Shown: positions 47,686 to 58,206, counted from the first letter of the stretch. The stretch is 64,000 nt of DNA from Pseudoalteromonas aliena SW19 (GCF_014905615.1 NZ_AQGU01000025.1:992001-1056000); one strand, 5' to 3'. Notes: a model not told the origin generated them from the sequence alone. A program made the numbers and translations.

Positions 47686-47686
47686 A

Positions 47687-48238
47687 CTAACTCCTAATAT
47701 AAATGTAGCTGGTTAAAACGACTAGACGGCGTTTCTTATCCGCTGCACCACACTTAACGTTGCTTGTTTGTGTGTTTGCTTTAAATTCTTGTCGGCCTTG
47801 CCACGATACAATGACCTCTAAATTAAATGCCTTACTACCTGCTGGTGTTAAGTTTATGCATACTGTTGCACCATCTAGTGAGCCCGTATTTTCACGCGCT
47901 CGAATAGCACGTTTCCACTGCTCTATATTAAGTAAAGCTATTTGAGCTGCACTACACGAGCCTTCAAAACACGTGGTTGATGAATTAGTTGCTGTTTTAC
48001 TCGTAAAGGACTGTTTATAAAGAGTCGCTAATTGGGGGCTGTCGTTAACGCGAATTCGCTGGACTATATCATTACCGAGTGCAATAGCAGCAGCACGCTG
48101 CATAGAGTCAAAGCTGGCTTGTTTTGCTTTCGCTTGCAGTGCAACGGCACCTAATAAACCAAAACTAAGAATAATAAATGCAATAAGCACTTCAATAAGT
48201 GTGAAACCTTTTTGCAATTTAAACTGGTACGATTGCAT
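47687..48238 (-). CDS. pilV: Minor pilin PilV
   Basis: 183 residues. Prepilin site KG|FTLIEVLIAFIILSFGLLG, helix, then the conserved LQAKAKQASFDSMQRAAAIA followed by LGNDIVQRIRVNDSP of PilV. Head cysteines in TTCFEGSCSA, TVCINL and VKCGAA. First gene of the pilVWXY1E operon. The 344-base gap upstream, holding a repeat A fragment and repeat B, separates it from the AlgR-like regulator. Its promoter must lie inside or beside these repeats (48239-48340), where I see no clear -35/-10 pair. Confidence 0.92.
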   Translation of the reverse strand: MQSYQFKLQKGFTLIEVLIAFIILSFGLLGAVALQAKAKQASFDSMQRAAAIALGNDIVQRIRVNDSPQLATLYKQSFTSKTATNSSTTCFEGSCSAAQIALLNIEQWKRAIRARENTGSLDGATVCINLTPAGSKAFNLEVIVSWQGRQEFKANTQTSNVKCGAADKKRRLVVLTSYIYIRS

Positions 48239-48336
48239 AGTAAAACCAAGTAAAGTTATCTAATTGTAAGTTTATGCAATTTATAGGTAGATTCAAGTAG
48301 CACTACGACAGACGGTTATATTTGTTGATAAACGGT

Positions 48337-48388
48337 TAGGGCCTGCTTATCTTGCGAAATTAATTTGCAGCAGACTGTTTGATATTTA
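48337..48388. repeat. Repeat family A, copy 5 (fragment cut by repeat B)
   Basis: AGGGCCTGCTTATCTTGCG and TTTGCAGCAGACTGTTTGATA match the inverse of the right end of copy 4 (33193-33245), then similarity stops exactly where repeat B starts. The missing part of A does not resume beyond repeat B. Confidence 0.8.
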
Positions 48389-48579
48389 ACCTGAACTCTG
48401 GTTAAGATATTTACTAATATATTGAATCATGGTGATATTTAAATTTATTTTCTCTAGCCAGAGATTTTCAGTGAAACAAGGCGAAATTACGTGTCAATAG
48501 CGGGCCTATTGCAAGTAAATTCAATGCAGTTAGTGCTGAAAAAGCTGCTTGAGATAGATTTATTATCCAGAGTTCAGGT
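48389..48579. repeat. Repeat family B, copy 2 (MITE-like, about 191 bp)
   Basis: Ends with perfect 13-bp terminal inverted repeats, ACCTGAACTCTGG and CCAGAGTTCAGGT, flanked on both sides by TATTTA (48383-48388 and 48580-48585): a 6-bp target duplication. An internal hairpin CAATAG/CTATTG is present. No reading frame. The right-hand duplication contains the stop codon of the AlgR-like gene. Confidence 0.9.
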
Positions 48580-48582
48580 TAT

Positions 48583-49284
48583 TTAGAGTGCATCCTTAAC
48601 GGCTCTTAATTCACGGCGGCTAACGGGAAGTAATTCATCACAACCTTGTAATTGAATAACATGGTGTCCATTGCTTTGGCTATGTAAAGCGATAATCTTG
48701 CTTCTGTTTACCAAGGTGTTGCGATGAATACGTAAAATGAAAGTTTGGTATAACGCTTCGAGCTGCTTTAAGCTTTGCTCAATAAGTGCGTCACCCTCTT
48801 CGAATACTATTTTTGTATATTTTTCTTCCGCACTAAAATAAAAAATTGATTTCATTTCAATACTTTTAAGCGTACCTGCTAGCTGATAGCTAATTTTATT
48901 CATGTGCTGCTTTTGTACCTGTACTCTAGTTAAGCGCCCTAACTGCTCTATTGCTTTTTGTAAGCTTTGCTCTGATATTGGTTTTACTAAATAACCCGCA
49001 GCATTTAATCCAATAGCATCTAATGCATGCTCTGGATGCGCCGTGGTAAATATAATTGCAGGAGGAACAGCCGAAAAATTCAATTCTTTAGCAACCTCTA
49101 ACCCACTCATTCCAGGCATATCAACGTCTAAAAAAACTAAATCAGGTATCTGTTTTTTAGCTAATTGTAACGCTTCTCGGCCATTACTTGCCTCCCCTAA
49201 TAACCTTATCGTTTGGCTATTAGTAAGTAAGCGCTTTAAGCGTACCCGAGCAAGGGGCTCATCATCAACAATGAGTATATTCAT
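48583..49284 (-). CDS. LytTR-family response regulator (AlgR-like)
   Basis: 233 residues. Receiver domain about 1-118, phospho-acceptor D53 (DLVFLDVDMPGMSG), K105-region GYLVKPISEQSL. LytTR DNA-binding domain about 138-233 (IFYFSAEEKYTKIVFEEGDA, LRIHRNTLVNRSKI, LPVSRRELRAVK). The start overlaps the sensor gene by four bases. In Pseudomonas the related FimS/AlgR pair controls the fimU-pilVWXY1Y2E operon, which lies directly downstream here, so the same control is likely. Its TAA stop lies inside the repeat B target duplication. Confidence 0.92.
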   Translation of the reverse strand: MNILIVDDEPLARVRLKRLLTNSQTIRLLGEASNGREALQLAKKQIPDLVFLDVDMPGMSGLEVAKELNFSAVPPAIIFTTAHPEHALDAIGLNAAGYLVKPISEQSLQKAIEQLGRLTRVQVQKQHMNKISYQLAGTLKSIEMKSIFYFSAEEKYTKIVFEEGDALIEQSLKQLEALYQTFILRIHRNTLVNRSKIIALHSQSNGHHVIQLQGCDELLPVSRRELRAVKDAL

Positions 49285-50315
49285 GAAATATTCTCAACAC
49301 GTTTAGGGATCACAACTTTCACCCTAAATACGCCATGGTTATTAGCTATTGTTAGTTGTGCTTTATTTTTATAATAAATATTTAATCGCTGGCGAATATT
49401 ATCAAGTGCCATGCCGTTATTAGCTCTTTTTTTAGTTTCACTCACCGTTATTGGGTTAGAAACAATAATAGTTAAATAGCCAGTAGTAACATGCAGCTCA
49501 ACATTAATAACAGCCCCACTTTCGCTCGTTTCTACACCATAGTAAACCGCGTTTTCAATTAAAGGCTGCAATGTTAAGCACGGAATTAAAAGTGCTGGCA
49601 ACTCATTTGGTATGTGCCAATCAACTTGTAAACGAGTACCGAAACGCCACATTTCGAGTGCAATGTATTGCTTACTCAACGCAATTTCATCTTCTAAAGA
49701 TACATTTTGCCCTGAGCGCATTGCGGCTTGCGATAATGCTGCTAACGCCAAAATAGCCTGTTCAGCAGCTTGTGCATCTTGATGAGTCAGTTCTGCGGCT
49801 GTATTTAAGCTATTGTATAAAAAATGAGGGCGAATACGCGCTTGGAGTGCATCGAGTTCGGCGCGAGAAAGCGCTTTTGTTTGCTGTTCATTTTCAAAGT
49901 AAAGTAGTAAAAATTGTACAAATAATGCCGTAAGCAAAAAAACAATAATGCAATTTCGAAGAGTAAAAAACACCAGTTGTTCTCTATTTTCTATATCAAA
50001 AGCAAAGTATGAAAACAGTATGCTAAATGCAATCGTACTTACTATAAAAGTGATAAAAAAATACGCTAATTGAAAAAAATGAGTGTGTTTTTGTAAAAAG
50101 AGCCGACATAAATATAAAGAAGAAGTGCTGACTAAAACAATTAAATGGATAAATAAACTGATAACCCCGAGGCGTTGCCATATATCCCCATCGGTATTGG
50201 GTGAAAACGCCAGTACAATAGCAATAACTTGAGACACAATAAGCGAAGCTAAAACGCCTCGCTCATTAAAAAGAGCCGAAAAAAGCAATGCACCCGATTG
50301 AAGCGACTTGCTCAT
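49281..50315 (-). CDS. LytS/AlgZ (FimS)-like membrane histidine kinase
   Basis: 344 residues. About four membrane helices in the first 140 residues (20-38, 48-70, 84-106, 118-140). His_kinase domain (about 155-235) with H164 in ALQARIRPHFLYNSLNTAAE. HATPase at about 240-335 with the N box TLQPLIENAVYYGVE and NGMALDNIRQRL. Pairs with the overlapping LytTR regulator. 30 bases after ispH, so it may be read from the murJ/ileS-ispH transcript as well as its own promoter. The signal is unknown. Confidence 0.9.
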   Translation of the reverse strand: MSKSLQSGALLFSALFNERGVLASLIVSQVIAIVLAFSPNTDGDIWQRLGVISLFIHLIVLVSTSSLYLCRLFLQKHTHFFQLAYFFITFIVSTIAFSILFSYFAFDIENREQLVFFTLRNCIIVFLLTALFVQFLLLYFENEQQTKALSRAELDALQARIRPHFLYNSLNTAAELTHQDAQAAEQAILALAALSQAAMRSGQNVSLEDEIALSKQYIALEMWRFGTRLQVDWHIPNELPALLIPCLTLQPLIENAVYYGVETSESGAVINVELHVTTGYLTIIVSNPITVSETKKRANNGMALDNIRQRLNIYYKNKAQLTIANNHGVFRVKVVIPKRVENIS

Positions 50316-50345
50316 AACGACTCTCCTTTAATCTAAATTTTTAAA

Positions 50346-51275
50346 TTAACGCAGCTCTACTGGCACAGCAAATACAATATTCTCTATTTCACCTGGATTC
50401 TCAACAACCTGTTTACCACCAAGCTCTTTTAATCGGTTAATTACCTGTTGTACGAGCACTTCTGGCGCCGATGCACCGGCAGTGACTCCCACTGATTTAG
50501 CATCTACAACCCACTGGGCTTGCACATCAGTGGCATCATCAATCAAATAAGCAACCGTACCCATTTTATCTGCAAGCTCACGCAAGCGATTTGAGTTAGA
50601 GCTGTTTTTAGCCCCTACGACTAATAACACGTCAACTTTGTCTGCTAAATCACGCACTGCATCTTGTCGATTCTGTGTTGCATAACAAATATCATCTTTA
50701 CGCGGTCCATCAATAGATGGAAATTTAGTACGAAGCGTATCAATGACATCCGCAGTATCATCTACTGATAACGTTGTTTGACTGCAGTAAAAAAGATTGT
50801 CTGCATTTTTTACATTTAATGACAGAACATCTTCCACTGTTTCAACTAGGTAAATACCTCCGGCTGAGTTATCGTATTGTCCCATTGTACCCTCTACCTC
50901 AGGGTGCCCATGATGACCTATCAAAATACACTCAATACCTTTGCGGCTAGCGCGCGTAACTTCCATATGTACTTTAGTTACAAGCGGACACGTTGCATCA
51001 AATACTTTTAAATCACGGCGTTTAGCCTCAGACCGAACAGCTTGCGATACGCCATGTGCGCTAAAAATAACAATGCTATCGTCAGGTACTTGATCAAGTT
51101 CTTCAACAAATACTGCACCACGGCTTTTTAGCCCGTCAACCACATAACGGTTATGCACTACTTCGTGGCGAACATAAATCGGTTTTTCAAAAATATCTAA
51201 AGCGCGCTCAACAATACTAATAGCACGGTCAACACCAGCGCAAAAGCCTCGAGGATTAGCTAATAATATTTCCAT
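50346..51275 (-). CDS. ispH: 4-hydroxy-3-methylbut-2-enyl diphosphate reductase
   Basis: 309 residues, the usual length. Last step of the MEP isoprenoid pathway, producing IPP and DMAPP with a [4Fe-4S] cluster. The three cluster cysteines are C12 ([11 protein letters not shown]), the one in [12 protein letters not shown] (about 96) and the one in [11 protein letters not shown] (about 197). The catalytic glutamate region is [11 protein letters not shown] and the active-site [11 protein letters not shown] is intact. One-base overlap with fkpB. Confidence 0.98.
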   Translation of the reverse strand: MEILLANPRGFCAGVDRAISIVERALDIFEKPIYVRHEVVHNRYVVDGLKSRGAVFVEELDQVPDDSIVIFSAHGVSQAVRSEAKRRDLKVFDATCPLVTKVHMEVTRASRKGIECILIGHHGHPEVEGTMGQYDNSAGGIYLVETVEDVLSLNVKNADNLFYCSQTTLSVDDTADVIDTLRTKFPSIDGPRKDDICYATQNRQDAVRDLADKVDVLLVVGAKNSSNSNRLRELADKMGTVAYLIDDATDVQAQWVVDAKSVGVTAGASAPEVLVQQVINRLKELGGKQVVENPGEIENIVFAVPVELR

Positions 51276-51715
51276 TAACCTTCTACCTCAATAATATCTA
51301 CTTCAAACGTTAAACGCTGACCCGCTAAAGGATGATTAAAATCAATCGTTACCGACTCACCTTGCACTTCGCGAACTAAACCTGGGAGTTCAGTCCCATC
51401 AGGTTGTGTAAACGCAATAATTGCACCTACTTTAGCTGGTGTTTCTGGGCCAAATTTACTACGGTCAACGTAGTAAATATTATCTGGGTTTGGCTGACCA
51501 AACGCATCTTCAGGTTCTAGTTCAAAGGTTTTGCTTTCGCCTGCAGTTAAACCTAATAAACACTTTTCGAAGTTTGCCGTTAAGCTACCGTCACCCATTA
51601 CTAATTTAGCTGGCTTGTTATGTACCTTAGTAGAATCAGCGGCAGAGCCATCTTCTAATTTAATAGAAAAATGGAAGATAACTTGCGAGTTTTCACCAAT
51701 TACAGCTTGGCTCAT
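51275..51715 (-). CDS. fkpB: FKBP-type peptidyl-prolyl isomerase (SlpA/FkpB)
   Basis: 146 residues with the FKBP/IF (insert-in-flap) layout of SlyD and Slp[81 protein letters not shown]. No histidine-rich tail, so SlpA rather than SlyD. A cytoplasmic cis-trans prolyl isomerase and chaperone. Overlaps lspA by four bases and ispH by one. Confidence 0.95.
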   Translation of the reverse strand: MSQAVIGENSQVIFHFSIKLEDGSAADSTKVHNKPAKLVMGDGSLTANFEKCLLGLTAGESKTFELEPEDAFGQPNPDNIYYVDRSKFGPETPAKVGAIIAFTQPDGTELPGLVREVQGESVTIDFNHPLAGQRLTFEVDIIEVEG

Positions 51716-52212
51716 GCTTTATGCTCCTTCGGACTCTCACCGGTAAAGGCGTCAAATAACAATAATGCTGCACCAATACAAATAGCGCAATCGGCAATAT
51801 TGAATACAGGAAAATGTGAGTCTTTATAAAATACGTGAATAAAGTCGATTACATAACCATAGGCAATACGATCATATAAATTACCAATAGCACCTGCAAG
51901 TACTAGCGCATAAGCACCGCACAGCACTTTATTTGTTGCAGGGAGTCGCTTTAACCACCACACAAGCAAAGCACTAATAGCGATTGCAATGCCACTTAAA
52001 AACCAGCGCTGCCAACCACCCGCATCACTTAAAAAGCTATAAGCGGCACCATAGTTATGAACATAGGTAATACTAAAAACAGGCAGTAAATTTATCGACT
52101 CTTGATAAGTCATAGTATTTACAACAAGTGTTTTACTGGCAAAGTCTATTACTAATAGTAATAGACTTAACCAAAGCCACACTAAACCACTTTTTTGGGC
52201 TAGTTTGCTCAC
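51712..52212 (-). CDS. lspA: Lipoprotein signal peptidase (signal peptidase II)
   Basis: 166 residues with four membrane helices. Cleaves the signal peptide of prolipoproteins after lipidation, in the inner membrane. Catalytic aspartates lie in GNLYDRIAYGYVIDFIHVF and FNIADCAICIGAALL. IDFASKTLVVNTM is the first conserved block. The gene sits between ileS (12 bases) and fkpB (overlap), the normal ileS-lspA-fkpB-ispH order. Confidence 0.97.
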   Translation of the reverse strand: MSKLAQKSGLVWLWLSLLLLVIDFASKTLVVNTMTYQESINLLPVFSITYVHNYGAAYSFLSDAGGWQRWFLSGIAIAISALLVWWLKRLPATNKVLCGAYALVLAGAIGNLYDRIAYGYVIDFIHVFYKDSHFPVFNIADCAICIGAALLLFDAFTGESPKEHKA

Positions 52213-52224
52213 TAAAAATAACTC

Positions 52225-55053
52225 CTAAGCGAATTGACGCTTTTCGCCTTCGCCATCGACATTGCTTACACAACGACCACAAATTTCAGGATGAGCTGGC
52301 TCAACACCTACATCTTCGCTGTAATGCCAACAACGCTCACATTTAGCAGCATCTGTTGCAGCAACACTAATAAATAAGCCTTCAATTTCGGTGGCTTGTG
52401 TATCCGCAGGCTGGCTATCAACTTCAGTTACATTTACAGCTGATGTTAACAATACAAAGCGCAGTTCATCGCCAAGCGCATTTAATTTAGCGGCAAGCTC
52501 TTTACCCGTAAATAAATTAACCGTTGCCTGAAGCGTTGCACCAATGACTTCTTCTTTACGTGCAGCTTCTAATAAGCGGTTTACTTCGTCGCGCACGGTT
52601 AAAATCTCTAACCAATCATCGTTACTAAATTGGCTATTTGTTGGCGCTTGTAAGCCATCGTACCAAACTGATGTAAATACGTAGTCACTACGTTCACCCG
52701 GTAATGCTTCCCAAATTTCTTGTGCGGTAAAGCTCATAATAGGTGCCATCCAACGCGTCATTGCTTCTGCAATATGATAAAGCGCTGTTTGACAAGAACG
52801 ACGTGCATGGCTGTCACTCTTGGCTGTGTACTGGCGGTCTTTAATTACGTCTAAGTAGAACGAGCCAAGCTCACCCGTACAGAAGTTCATTAGCTTTTGC
52901 GTTACTAATAGCATTTGGTAGCTATCGTAAGCGGCTAAAATCTCGTCTTGCAACTGAGCTGCGCGGCCAACAATCCACTTATCAAGCTCAACCATGTCAT
53001 TAATAGCCACTTGATCTGTTTTTGGATCAAAACCATTTAAGTTAGCTAGCAAGTAACGGCTGGTGTTACGAATACGGCGGTAACGATCGGCTGAGCGTTT
53101 AAATATTTCATCCGACACAGTCATTTCTGCCGTGTAATCGGTAGAAGCCACCCATAAACGAAGAATGTCGGCACCTAGTTTATTCATCACATTTTGTGGT
53201 GAAATAACATTGCCTAGTGACTTAGACATCTTGCGGCCGTTTTCATCAACTGTAAAACCATGAGTCAATACTTGGCGGTATGGCGCATGACCATTAATAG
53301 CCACTGATGTCATCATTGATGACATAAACCAACCACGGTGCTGATCAGACCCTTCAAGGTATAAATCAGCGGGACCCACTAAGTCTTCACGGGCATCTAC
53401 TACACAAGCGTGCGATACACCTGAGTCAAACCATACATCTAGCGTATCTTGCACTTTCATGTATTGCTTAGCATCTTCTTCACCAAGTAATGTAGCTGGT
53501 TCTAAATCGTACCATGCTTGAATACCAGATTTTTCAACAAGCGCTGCTGCTTGTGAAATTAGCTCTTGTGTATTTGGGTGAAGTGCACCGGTGTCTTTAT
53601 CAACAAACAAGGCAATGGGTACGCCCCAAGTACGCTGGCGAGAAATACACCAATCTGGGCGGCTTTCAACCATGTTAGAAATACGGCTTTCGCCCCACTC
53701 TGGTAACCACTGCGTGTTTTTAATTTCTTTTAATGAATCTTGACGCAAGTTAGCCTGATCCATACTTACAAACCATTGTGGTGTAGCACGGAAAATAATA
53801 GGGGTTTTATGACGCCAGCAATGTGGGTAACTATGCGTAAGCGCATGATGATGCATAAGCGCACCACGCTCTTTTAATACTTCAATTACGCTCGCATTCG
53901 CTTTAAATACATGCTGACCTGCAAAAAGCTCGGTATCTGGTAAATAAACACCATTTGCACCAACAGGGTTAGCTACTTCAAGGTTGTAATTTAAACCAGC
54001 CACGAAATCTTCTTGGCCATGACCTGGGGCAGTATGTACAACGCCAGTACCTGAATCAGTCGTTACGTGTTCTGCTACAATTACCGGTACATTAAAATCA
54101 TAAAAAGGATGCGCAACTTGTAAGTTTTCAAGCGCAGCACCTTTTACATAACCTAATACGTGAAAGTGATTAAAGCCAAAGCGGTCCATTGCATCTTTAA
54201 CAAGCTCAGAGCCTAAAATTAGACGTTGTTGTACGCCTTCATCTTCAACTTGTACTAATGCATATTCTAAATCGGCGTGTACAGCTACGGCACGGTTTGC
54301 AGGAAGCGTCCACGGTGTGGTTGTCCAAATAACAGTACCAACACTGCCCTCACCTTTATGGCCTTCAAGCAAATCAAATGCGCTAACAACAGCATTTTGA
54401 TCAACAAAAGTAAATCGTACATCAATCGCTGGTGATTGCTTATCTTGGTATTCAACTTCAGCTTCTGCTAATGCTGAACCACAATCTGTACACCAATGCA
54501 CAGGCTTAGCACCTTTATGCAAATGACCTTTTTCAATAATACGACCAAGTACACGAATTGCATTCGCTTCAAAGTCAAAGTTCATTGTTAAGTAAGGCTT
54601 ATCCCAATCTGCAAATACGCCTAAACGTTTAAAATCAACTTTTTGACCTTCAACTTGTTTTTTAGCGTAAGCACGGCATTTTTCACGAAACTCGCTCGCG
54701 GTTACTTTTACGCCCGGCTTGCCTACTTTTTTCTCAACCATTAACTCGATTGGTAAACCATGACAATCCCAACCAGGAACTAATGGTGAATCAAAGTCAG
54801 ATAATGTTTTAGACTTAACAATAATGTCTTTTAATATTTTATTTACTGAGTGGCCTAAATGGATATCGCCATTTGCATACGGAGGGCCGTCATGCAAAAT
54901 AAAGGTCTTTTTACCTTTCTTAGCGCTGCGAATTTGACCGTACAGGTCGTCTTCATACCATGCTTTAAGCATTTTTGGTTCACGTTGTGCCAAATTGCCA
55001 CGCATTGGAAACGGTGTTTCCGGTAAGTTCAAAGTATGTTTATAGTCGCTCAT
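52225..55053 (-). CDS. ileS: Isoleucyl-tRNA synthetase
   Basis: 942 residues, close to the E. coli length (938). Charges tRNA-Ile and edits misactivated valine. The class I signature HLGH is at 65-68 ([13 protein letters not shown]) and KMSKS at 608-612 ([10 protein letters not shown]). The editing domain is inserted in the catalytic core ([25 protein letters not shown]). The C-terminal zinc finger has two CxxC pairs ([10 protein letters not shown] and CGRCVSN). Five bases after ribF; essential gene. Type usual for gammaproteobacteria, so mupirocin-sensitive form is expected. Confidence 0.98.
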   Translation of the reverse strand: MSDYKHTLNLPETPFPMRGNLAQREPKMLKAWYEDDLYGQIRSAKKGKKTFILHDGPPYANGDIHLGHSVNKILKDIIVKSKTLSDFDSPLVPGWDCHGLPIELMVEKKVGKPGVKVTASEFREKCRAYAKKQVEGQKVDFKRLGVFADWDKPYLTMNFDFEANAIRVLGRIIEKGHLHKGAKPVHWCTDCGSALAEAEVEYQDKQSPAIDVRFTFVDQNAVVSAFDLLEGHKGEGSVGTVIWTTTPWTLPANRAVAVHADLEYALVQVEDEGVQQRLILGSELVKDAMDRFGFNHFHVLGYVKGAALENLQVAHPFYDFNVPVIVAEHVTTDSGTGVVHTAPGHGQEDFVAGLNYNLEVANPVGANGVYLPDTELFAGQHVFKANASVIEVLKERGALMHHHALTHSYPHCWRHKTPIIFRATPQWFVSMDQANLRQDSLKEIKNTQWLPEWGESRISNMVESRPDWCISRQRTWGVPIALFVDKDTGALHPNTQELISQAAALVEKSGIQAWYDLEPATLLGEEDAKQYMKVQDTLDVWFDSGVSHACVVDAREDLVGPADLYLEGSDQHRGWFMSSMMTSVAINGHAPYRQVLTHGFTVDENGRKMSKSLGNVISPQNVMNKLGADILRLWVASTDYTAEMTVSDEIFKRSADRYRRIRNTSRYLLANLNGFDPKTDQVAINDMVELDKWIVGRAAQLQDEILAAYDSYQMLLVTQKLMNFCTGELGSFYLDVIKDRQYTAKSDSHARRSCQTALYHIAEAMTRWMAPIMSFTAQEIWEALPGERSDYVFTSVWYDGLQAPTNSQFSNDDWLEILTVRDEVNRLLEAARKEEVIGATLQATVNLFTGKELAAKLNALGDELRFVLLTSAVNVTEVDSQPADTQATEIEGLFISVAATDAAKCERCWHYSEDVGVEPAHPEICGRCVSNVDGEGEKRQFA

Positions 55054-55058
55054 TTATC

Positions 55059-56009
55059 CTACATTCCGTCTCTATCGGCTACCTGATTTAAACCAAAACA
55101 CTGCTTAGCGGCAGCAACATCGGTTGCTATTTGTGCCGTTAATTGTGTTAATGTCTCGAATTTTTTTTCATTGCGAAGTTTTTTTATTAACTCCACATGC
55201 ATAAATTGTCCGTAAATATCTTGCGCAAAATCAAAAAGATGAACTTCTAATAATGCGCGCGTTCCATTAAATGTGGGCTTATTACCTACATTTGCAACGC
55301 CAAAAATTTGTTTTTCTGCAATCGTTGCTTGTACAGCAAACACCCCATTAACGGGACACACTTGGCGTTTTAGCGCAATGTTTGCGGTTCTAAAACCAAG
55401 CTCTCGCCCTCTTTTCCAGCCATGTATAACACGTCCAGAAATAGCATAATCGTGGCCAAGCATTACTTTTGCACTGGCTAAATCGCCTGATGCTAAAGCA
55501 TCTCGTATTAAAGTGCTGCTCACTCTAGCATTTAACTGGCGAAAACTCGCGGTGCTTTTTACATCCATGCCCGCTTGTTTTCCCATGCTAGCAAGTAAAG
55601 CAAAGTTACCTTGGCGCTGTTTACCAAACTTAAAATCATCGCCAACAGTGAGCGCTTTAACACCTAACTTTTTAATCAAAATATCGCTAACAAATTGCTC
55701 AGCGTGCATATTTGCAAACTGCTGAGTAAAGCTAATGCAAATAACTCTCTCAATGCCTAATTCACTTAGCAAACGTAGCTTATCTCGTAAGCGCGTTAAG
55801 CGTGCAGGTGCATTGTTTTTGGCAAAAAACTCTTGTGGCTGAGGCTCAAACAGCATTACAGTGCTAGGCAAGCTATGCGCTTTAGCATCAGTAAGTAAAC
55901 CTTTTAATACTTCAGCGTGGCCTAAATGAACACCGTCAAAATTACCAATAGTTAACACACAACCAAAATGGTGTGGGCGAATATTGTGTATACCTCTAAT
56001 TAACTCCAT
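55059..56009 (-). CDS. ribF: Bifunctional riboflavin kinase / FAD synthetase
   Basis: 316 residues. The N-terminal FAD synthetase (about 15-160) has GNFDGVHLGHAEVL with the nucleotide-binding HLGH and VGDDFKFGKQRQGN. The C-terminal riboflavin kinase (about 183-305) has SGRVIHGWKRGRELGFRTAN and EVHLFDFAQDIYGQ. It turns riboflavin into FMN and FAD. First gene of the ribF-ileS-lspA-fkpB-ispH operon; murJ lies 84 bases upstream on the same strand. Confidence 0.97.
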   Translation of the reverse strand: MELIRGIHNIRPHHFGCVLTIGNFDGVHLGHAEVLKGLLTDAKAHSLPSTVMLFEPQPQEFFAKNNAPARLTRLRDKLRLLSELGIERVICISFTQQFANMHAEQFVSDILIKKLGVKALTVGDDFKFGKQRQGNFALLASMGKQAGMDVKSTASFRQLNARVSSTLIRDALASGDLASAKVMLGHDYAISGRVIHGWKRGRELGFRTANIALKRQVCPVNGVFAVQATIAEKQIFGVANVGNKPTFNGTRALLEVHLFDFAQDIYGQFMHVELIKKLRNEKKFETLTQLTAQIATDVAAAKQCFGLNQVADRDGM

Positions 56010-56093
56010 GCCACCTGATGCCTTGTTTAGCGAGTTATTAATTACGACTAAAAAATACTTAAAGCCGCAGAGTTGCCGATTATAATCTTTTTT

Positions 56094-57674
56094 TTAATTT
56101 GATTCAGTAATTGCTACACTTTTTATCGTATTTAGTCTAACGCCCATCAAAAATAGCATTGCAAAGTAACTAACACCTGCCAAAACCACTAACGCTATTA
56201 ATAATACAACTTGCTCTGCAAAGGCCCAAGTAGCCCAATAATAGTAACTGCTCACAAACCATGTAACCGCTCCCATAACAATGCTTGCAACAAAACACTT
56301 AACAGTAAAGCGTATACTCATTGATGAAAACTGATATACGTTTTCTTTTTTAAGCTGCCTGTAGAGTAAAAATGCATTGCAACTGGCCGATAATGAAGTA
56401 GCCAGCGCTAAACCTAAATAACCAATAAAAGGAGCTAAAATAATGTTAAACACCATATTTAGCACAAGGGTAATAATACCAATACGAACCGGTGTTTTGG
56501 TATCTTGGCGAGCATAAAAGCCTGGCGCGAGTACTTTAATGAGCATAAAGCTGACAAGGCCAACTGAATACGCAACAACACCTAAGCTTACGGCTTTAAC
56601 ATGATCAACACTGTCTTCTTTAAACGCTCCGTGATCAAATAAAACAGTAATAATAAGTGGACTAATGATCATTAAGCCTATCATTGCTGGCAGACCTAAA
56701 AATATAACAAAACGCACCCCCCAATCGAGAGTGTGTTGGAAGTCACTATTTTTTTTACTGCTGTGCAGTTTAGAGAGCGCCGGTAAAATAACTGTCGCTA
56801 TACCAATACCAAATAAGCCCAGCGGAAACTCAATTAAACGGTCAGAGTAATAAAGCCACGCAATTGAGCCTGTCATTAGTAATGACGCAATCATGGTATC
56901 TAGCAACAGATTAATCTGACTAATAGATACACCAAATAAAGCCGGTAACATAAGTTTGCGTACTTTTTTTACGTTTTCGTCTTGCCATGCCCAACGCGGT
57001 CGAGCCAGCATTTTTGCTCTATACAAAAATGGAAGTTGAAACAACAACTGCACCACACCACCAACAAACACGCCAATTGCGAGAGAATAAGCCCCAACGC
57101 TAAATTTATCGTGCAACAATATGGCGCACGAAATAATAGATACATTGAGTAAAACAGGTGTAAATGCAGCCACTGCAAACCGGTTATACACATTCATTAC
57201 TGCACCACTTAGCGCCACTAAACTTACAAAAAATAAATAAGGGAAAGTAAATTTAAGTAATGAACTGGCAAGTTCAAACTTTTCGGCATCAGGGCCGCCT
57301 TGCCACCAATCAATAAACCAGCCTGTGCCAAATAGTGCAGCGATAACAGGAGACGCAATTACACCTACAATAGTCACAACAAGTAAAATAGTGCCTAACG
57401 TACCAGCAGCCTGTGCAACGAAGAGTTTAACTTTATCATCCCCCTGTTGCTCTTTGATTTCACTCAATACAGGTACAAACGCTTGAGCAAACGCACCTTC
57501 GGCAAACAAACGGCGTAAAAAATTTGGAATACGATTAGCAAATAAAAAAACATCAGCTGCAGCACTTGCGCCTAACAAATTAGCCACTACGGCATCACGT
57601 ACAAGCCCCAAAACTCGCGATATCATAGTCATGCAGCTAACAATCATACCGGAACGAAATAAACCTTTTGACAC
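56094..57674 (-). CDS. murJ: Lipid II flippase MurJ
   Basis: 526 residues with about fourteen membrane helices. Moves lipid II across the inner membrane for peptidoglycan synthesis. The family start SGMIVSCMTMISRVLGLVRD (the conserved R-x-x-G-x-x-R-D), FLFANRIPNFLRRLFAEGAF and QAFVPVLSE are intact, and FALGIATVILP-like FGIGIATVILPALSKLHSSK lies at about 270-295. Synteny with ribF and divergent rpsT is the gammaproteobacterial standard. Essential in E. coli. Confidence 0.97.
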   Translation of the reverse strand: MSKGLFRSGMIVSCMTMISRVLGLVRDAVVANLLGASAAADVFLFANRIPNFLRRLFAEGAFAQAFVPVLSEIKEQQGDDKVKLFVAQAAGTLGTILLVVTIVGVIASPVIAALFGTGWFIDWWQGGPDAEKFELASSLLKFTFPYLFFVSLVALSGAVMNVYNRFAVAAFTPVLLNVSIISCAILLHDKFSVGAYSLAIGVFVGGVVQLLFQLPFLYRAKMLARPRWAWQDENVKKVRKLMLPALFGVSISQINLLLDTMIASLLMTGSIAWLYYSDRLIEFPLGLFGIGIATVILPALSKLHSSKKNSDFQHTLDWGVRFVIFLGLPAMIGLMIISPLIITVLFDHGAFKEDSVDHVKAVSLGVVAYSVGLVSFMLIKVLAPGFYARQDTKTPVRIGIITLVLNMVFNIILAPFIGYLGLALATSLSASCNAFLLYRQLKKENVYQFSSMSIRFTVKCFVASIVMGAVTWFVSSYYYWATWAFAEQVVLLIALVVLAGVSYFAMLFLMGVRLNTIKSVAITESN

Positions 57675-57849
57675 TTTAAACCTACTTGAAAATCCCTAAT
57701 AAATGCAATTATGCCACAGTCTTTTTTATAAATCGCTTTAAAGCACTAGGCTGAGGGTCTGTGCTTTGTTACAATGTCGTCATTAACTGCTAAAGCGGCA
57801 AATTGATGCTCGTTACATGGTGCAGTTTTTCTTGGATGTTAAATTTAAA

Positions 57850-57878
57850 TTGACATTCATGATAGAAACAGGCATATT
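57850..57878 (+). promoter_or_regulatory. rpsT promoter
   Basis: TTGACA (57850-57855), 17 bases, CATATT (57873-57878), about 49 bases before the rpsT start codon. Confidence 0.65.
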
Positions 57879-57926
57879 CCACGGCCTTTAATTTAAGCTT
57901 TATTTTAAGATTGTTAGGAGCAAACC

Positions 57927-58187
57927 TTGGCTAACATCAAGTCTGCAAAAAAACGCGCTATCACAAGCGAAAAGAACCGTCAGCACAACGCAAGCCGTCG
58001 CTCAATGATGCGCACTTACTTCAAAAAAGTACTTGTTGCTATTGAAGCTGGCGATAAAGAAGCTGCACAGCAAGCTTTTTCTGTTGCTACACCTATCCTA
58101 GACCGTTACGCAACTAAGGGTCTAATCCACAAAAACAAAGCAGCTCGTCATAAGAGCCGTATAGCAGCTAAAATTAAAGCTCTATAA
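57927..58187 (+). CDS. rpsT: 30S ribosomal protein S20
   Basis: 86 residues, reading (M)[20 protein letters not shown], the usual S20 sequence. The start codon is TTG, with TTAGGAG upstream. E. coli rpsT also uses UUG, which limits initiation and is tied to autogenous control by free S20, so the same control is likely. Highly basic three-helix protein binding the 5 prime domain of 16S rRNA. Divergent from murJ; terminator 24 bases after the stop. Confidence 0.98.
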   Translation: MANIKSAKKRAITSEKNRQHNASRRSMMRTYFKKVLVAIEAGDKEAAQQAFSVATPILDRYATKGLIHKNKAARHKSRIAAKIKAL

Positions 58188-58206
58188 TTTGTTTTTGTTA
58201 GAATAT

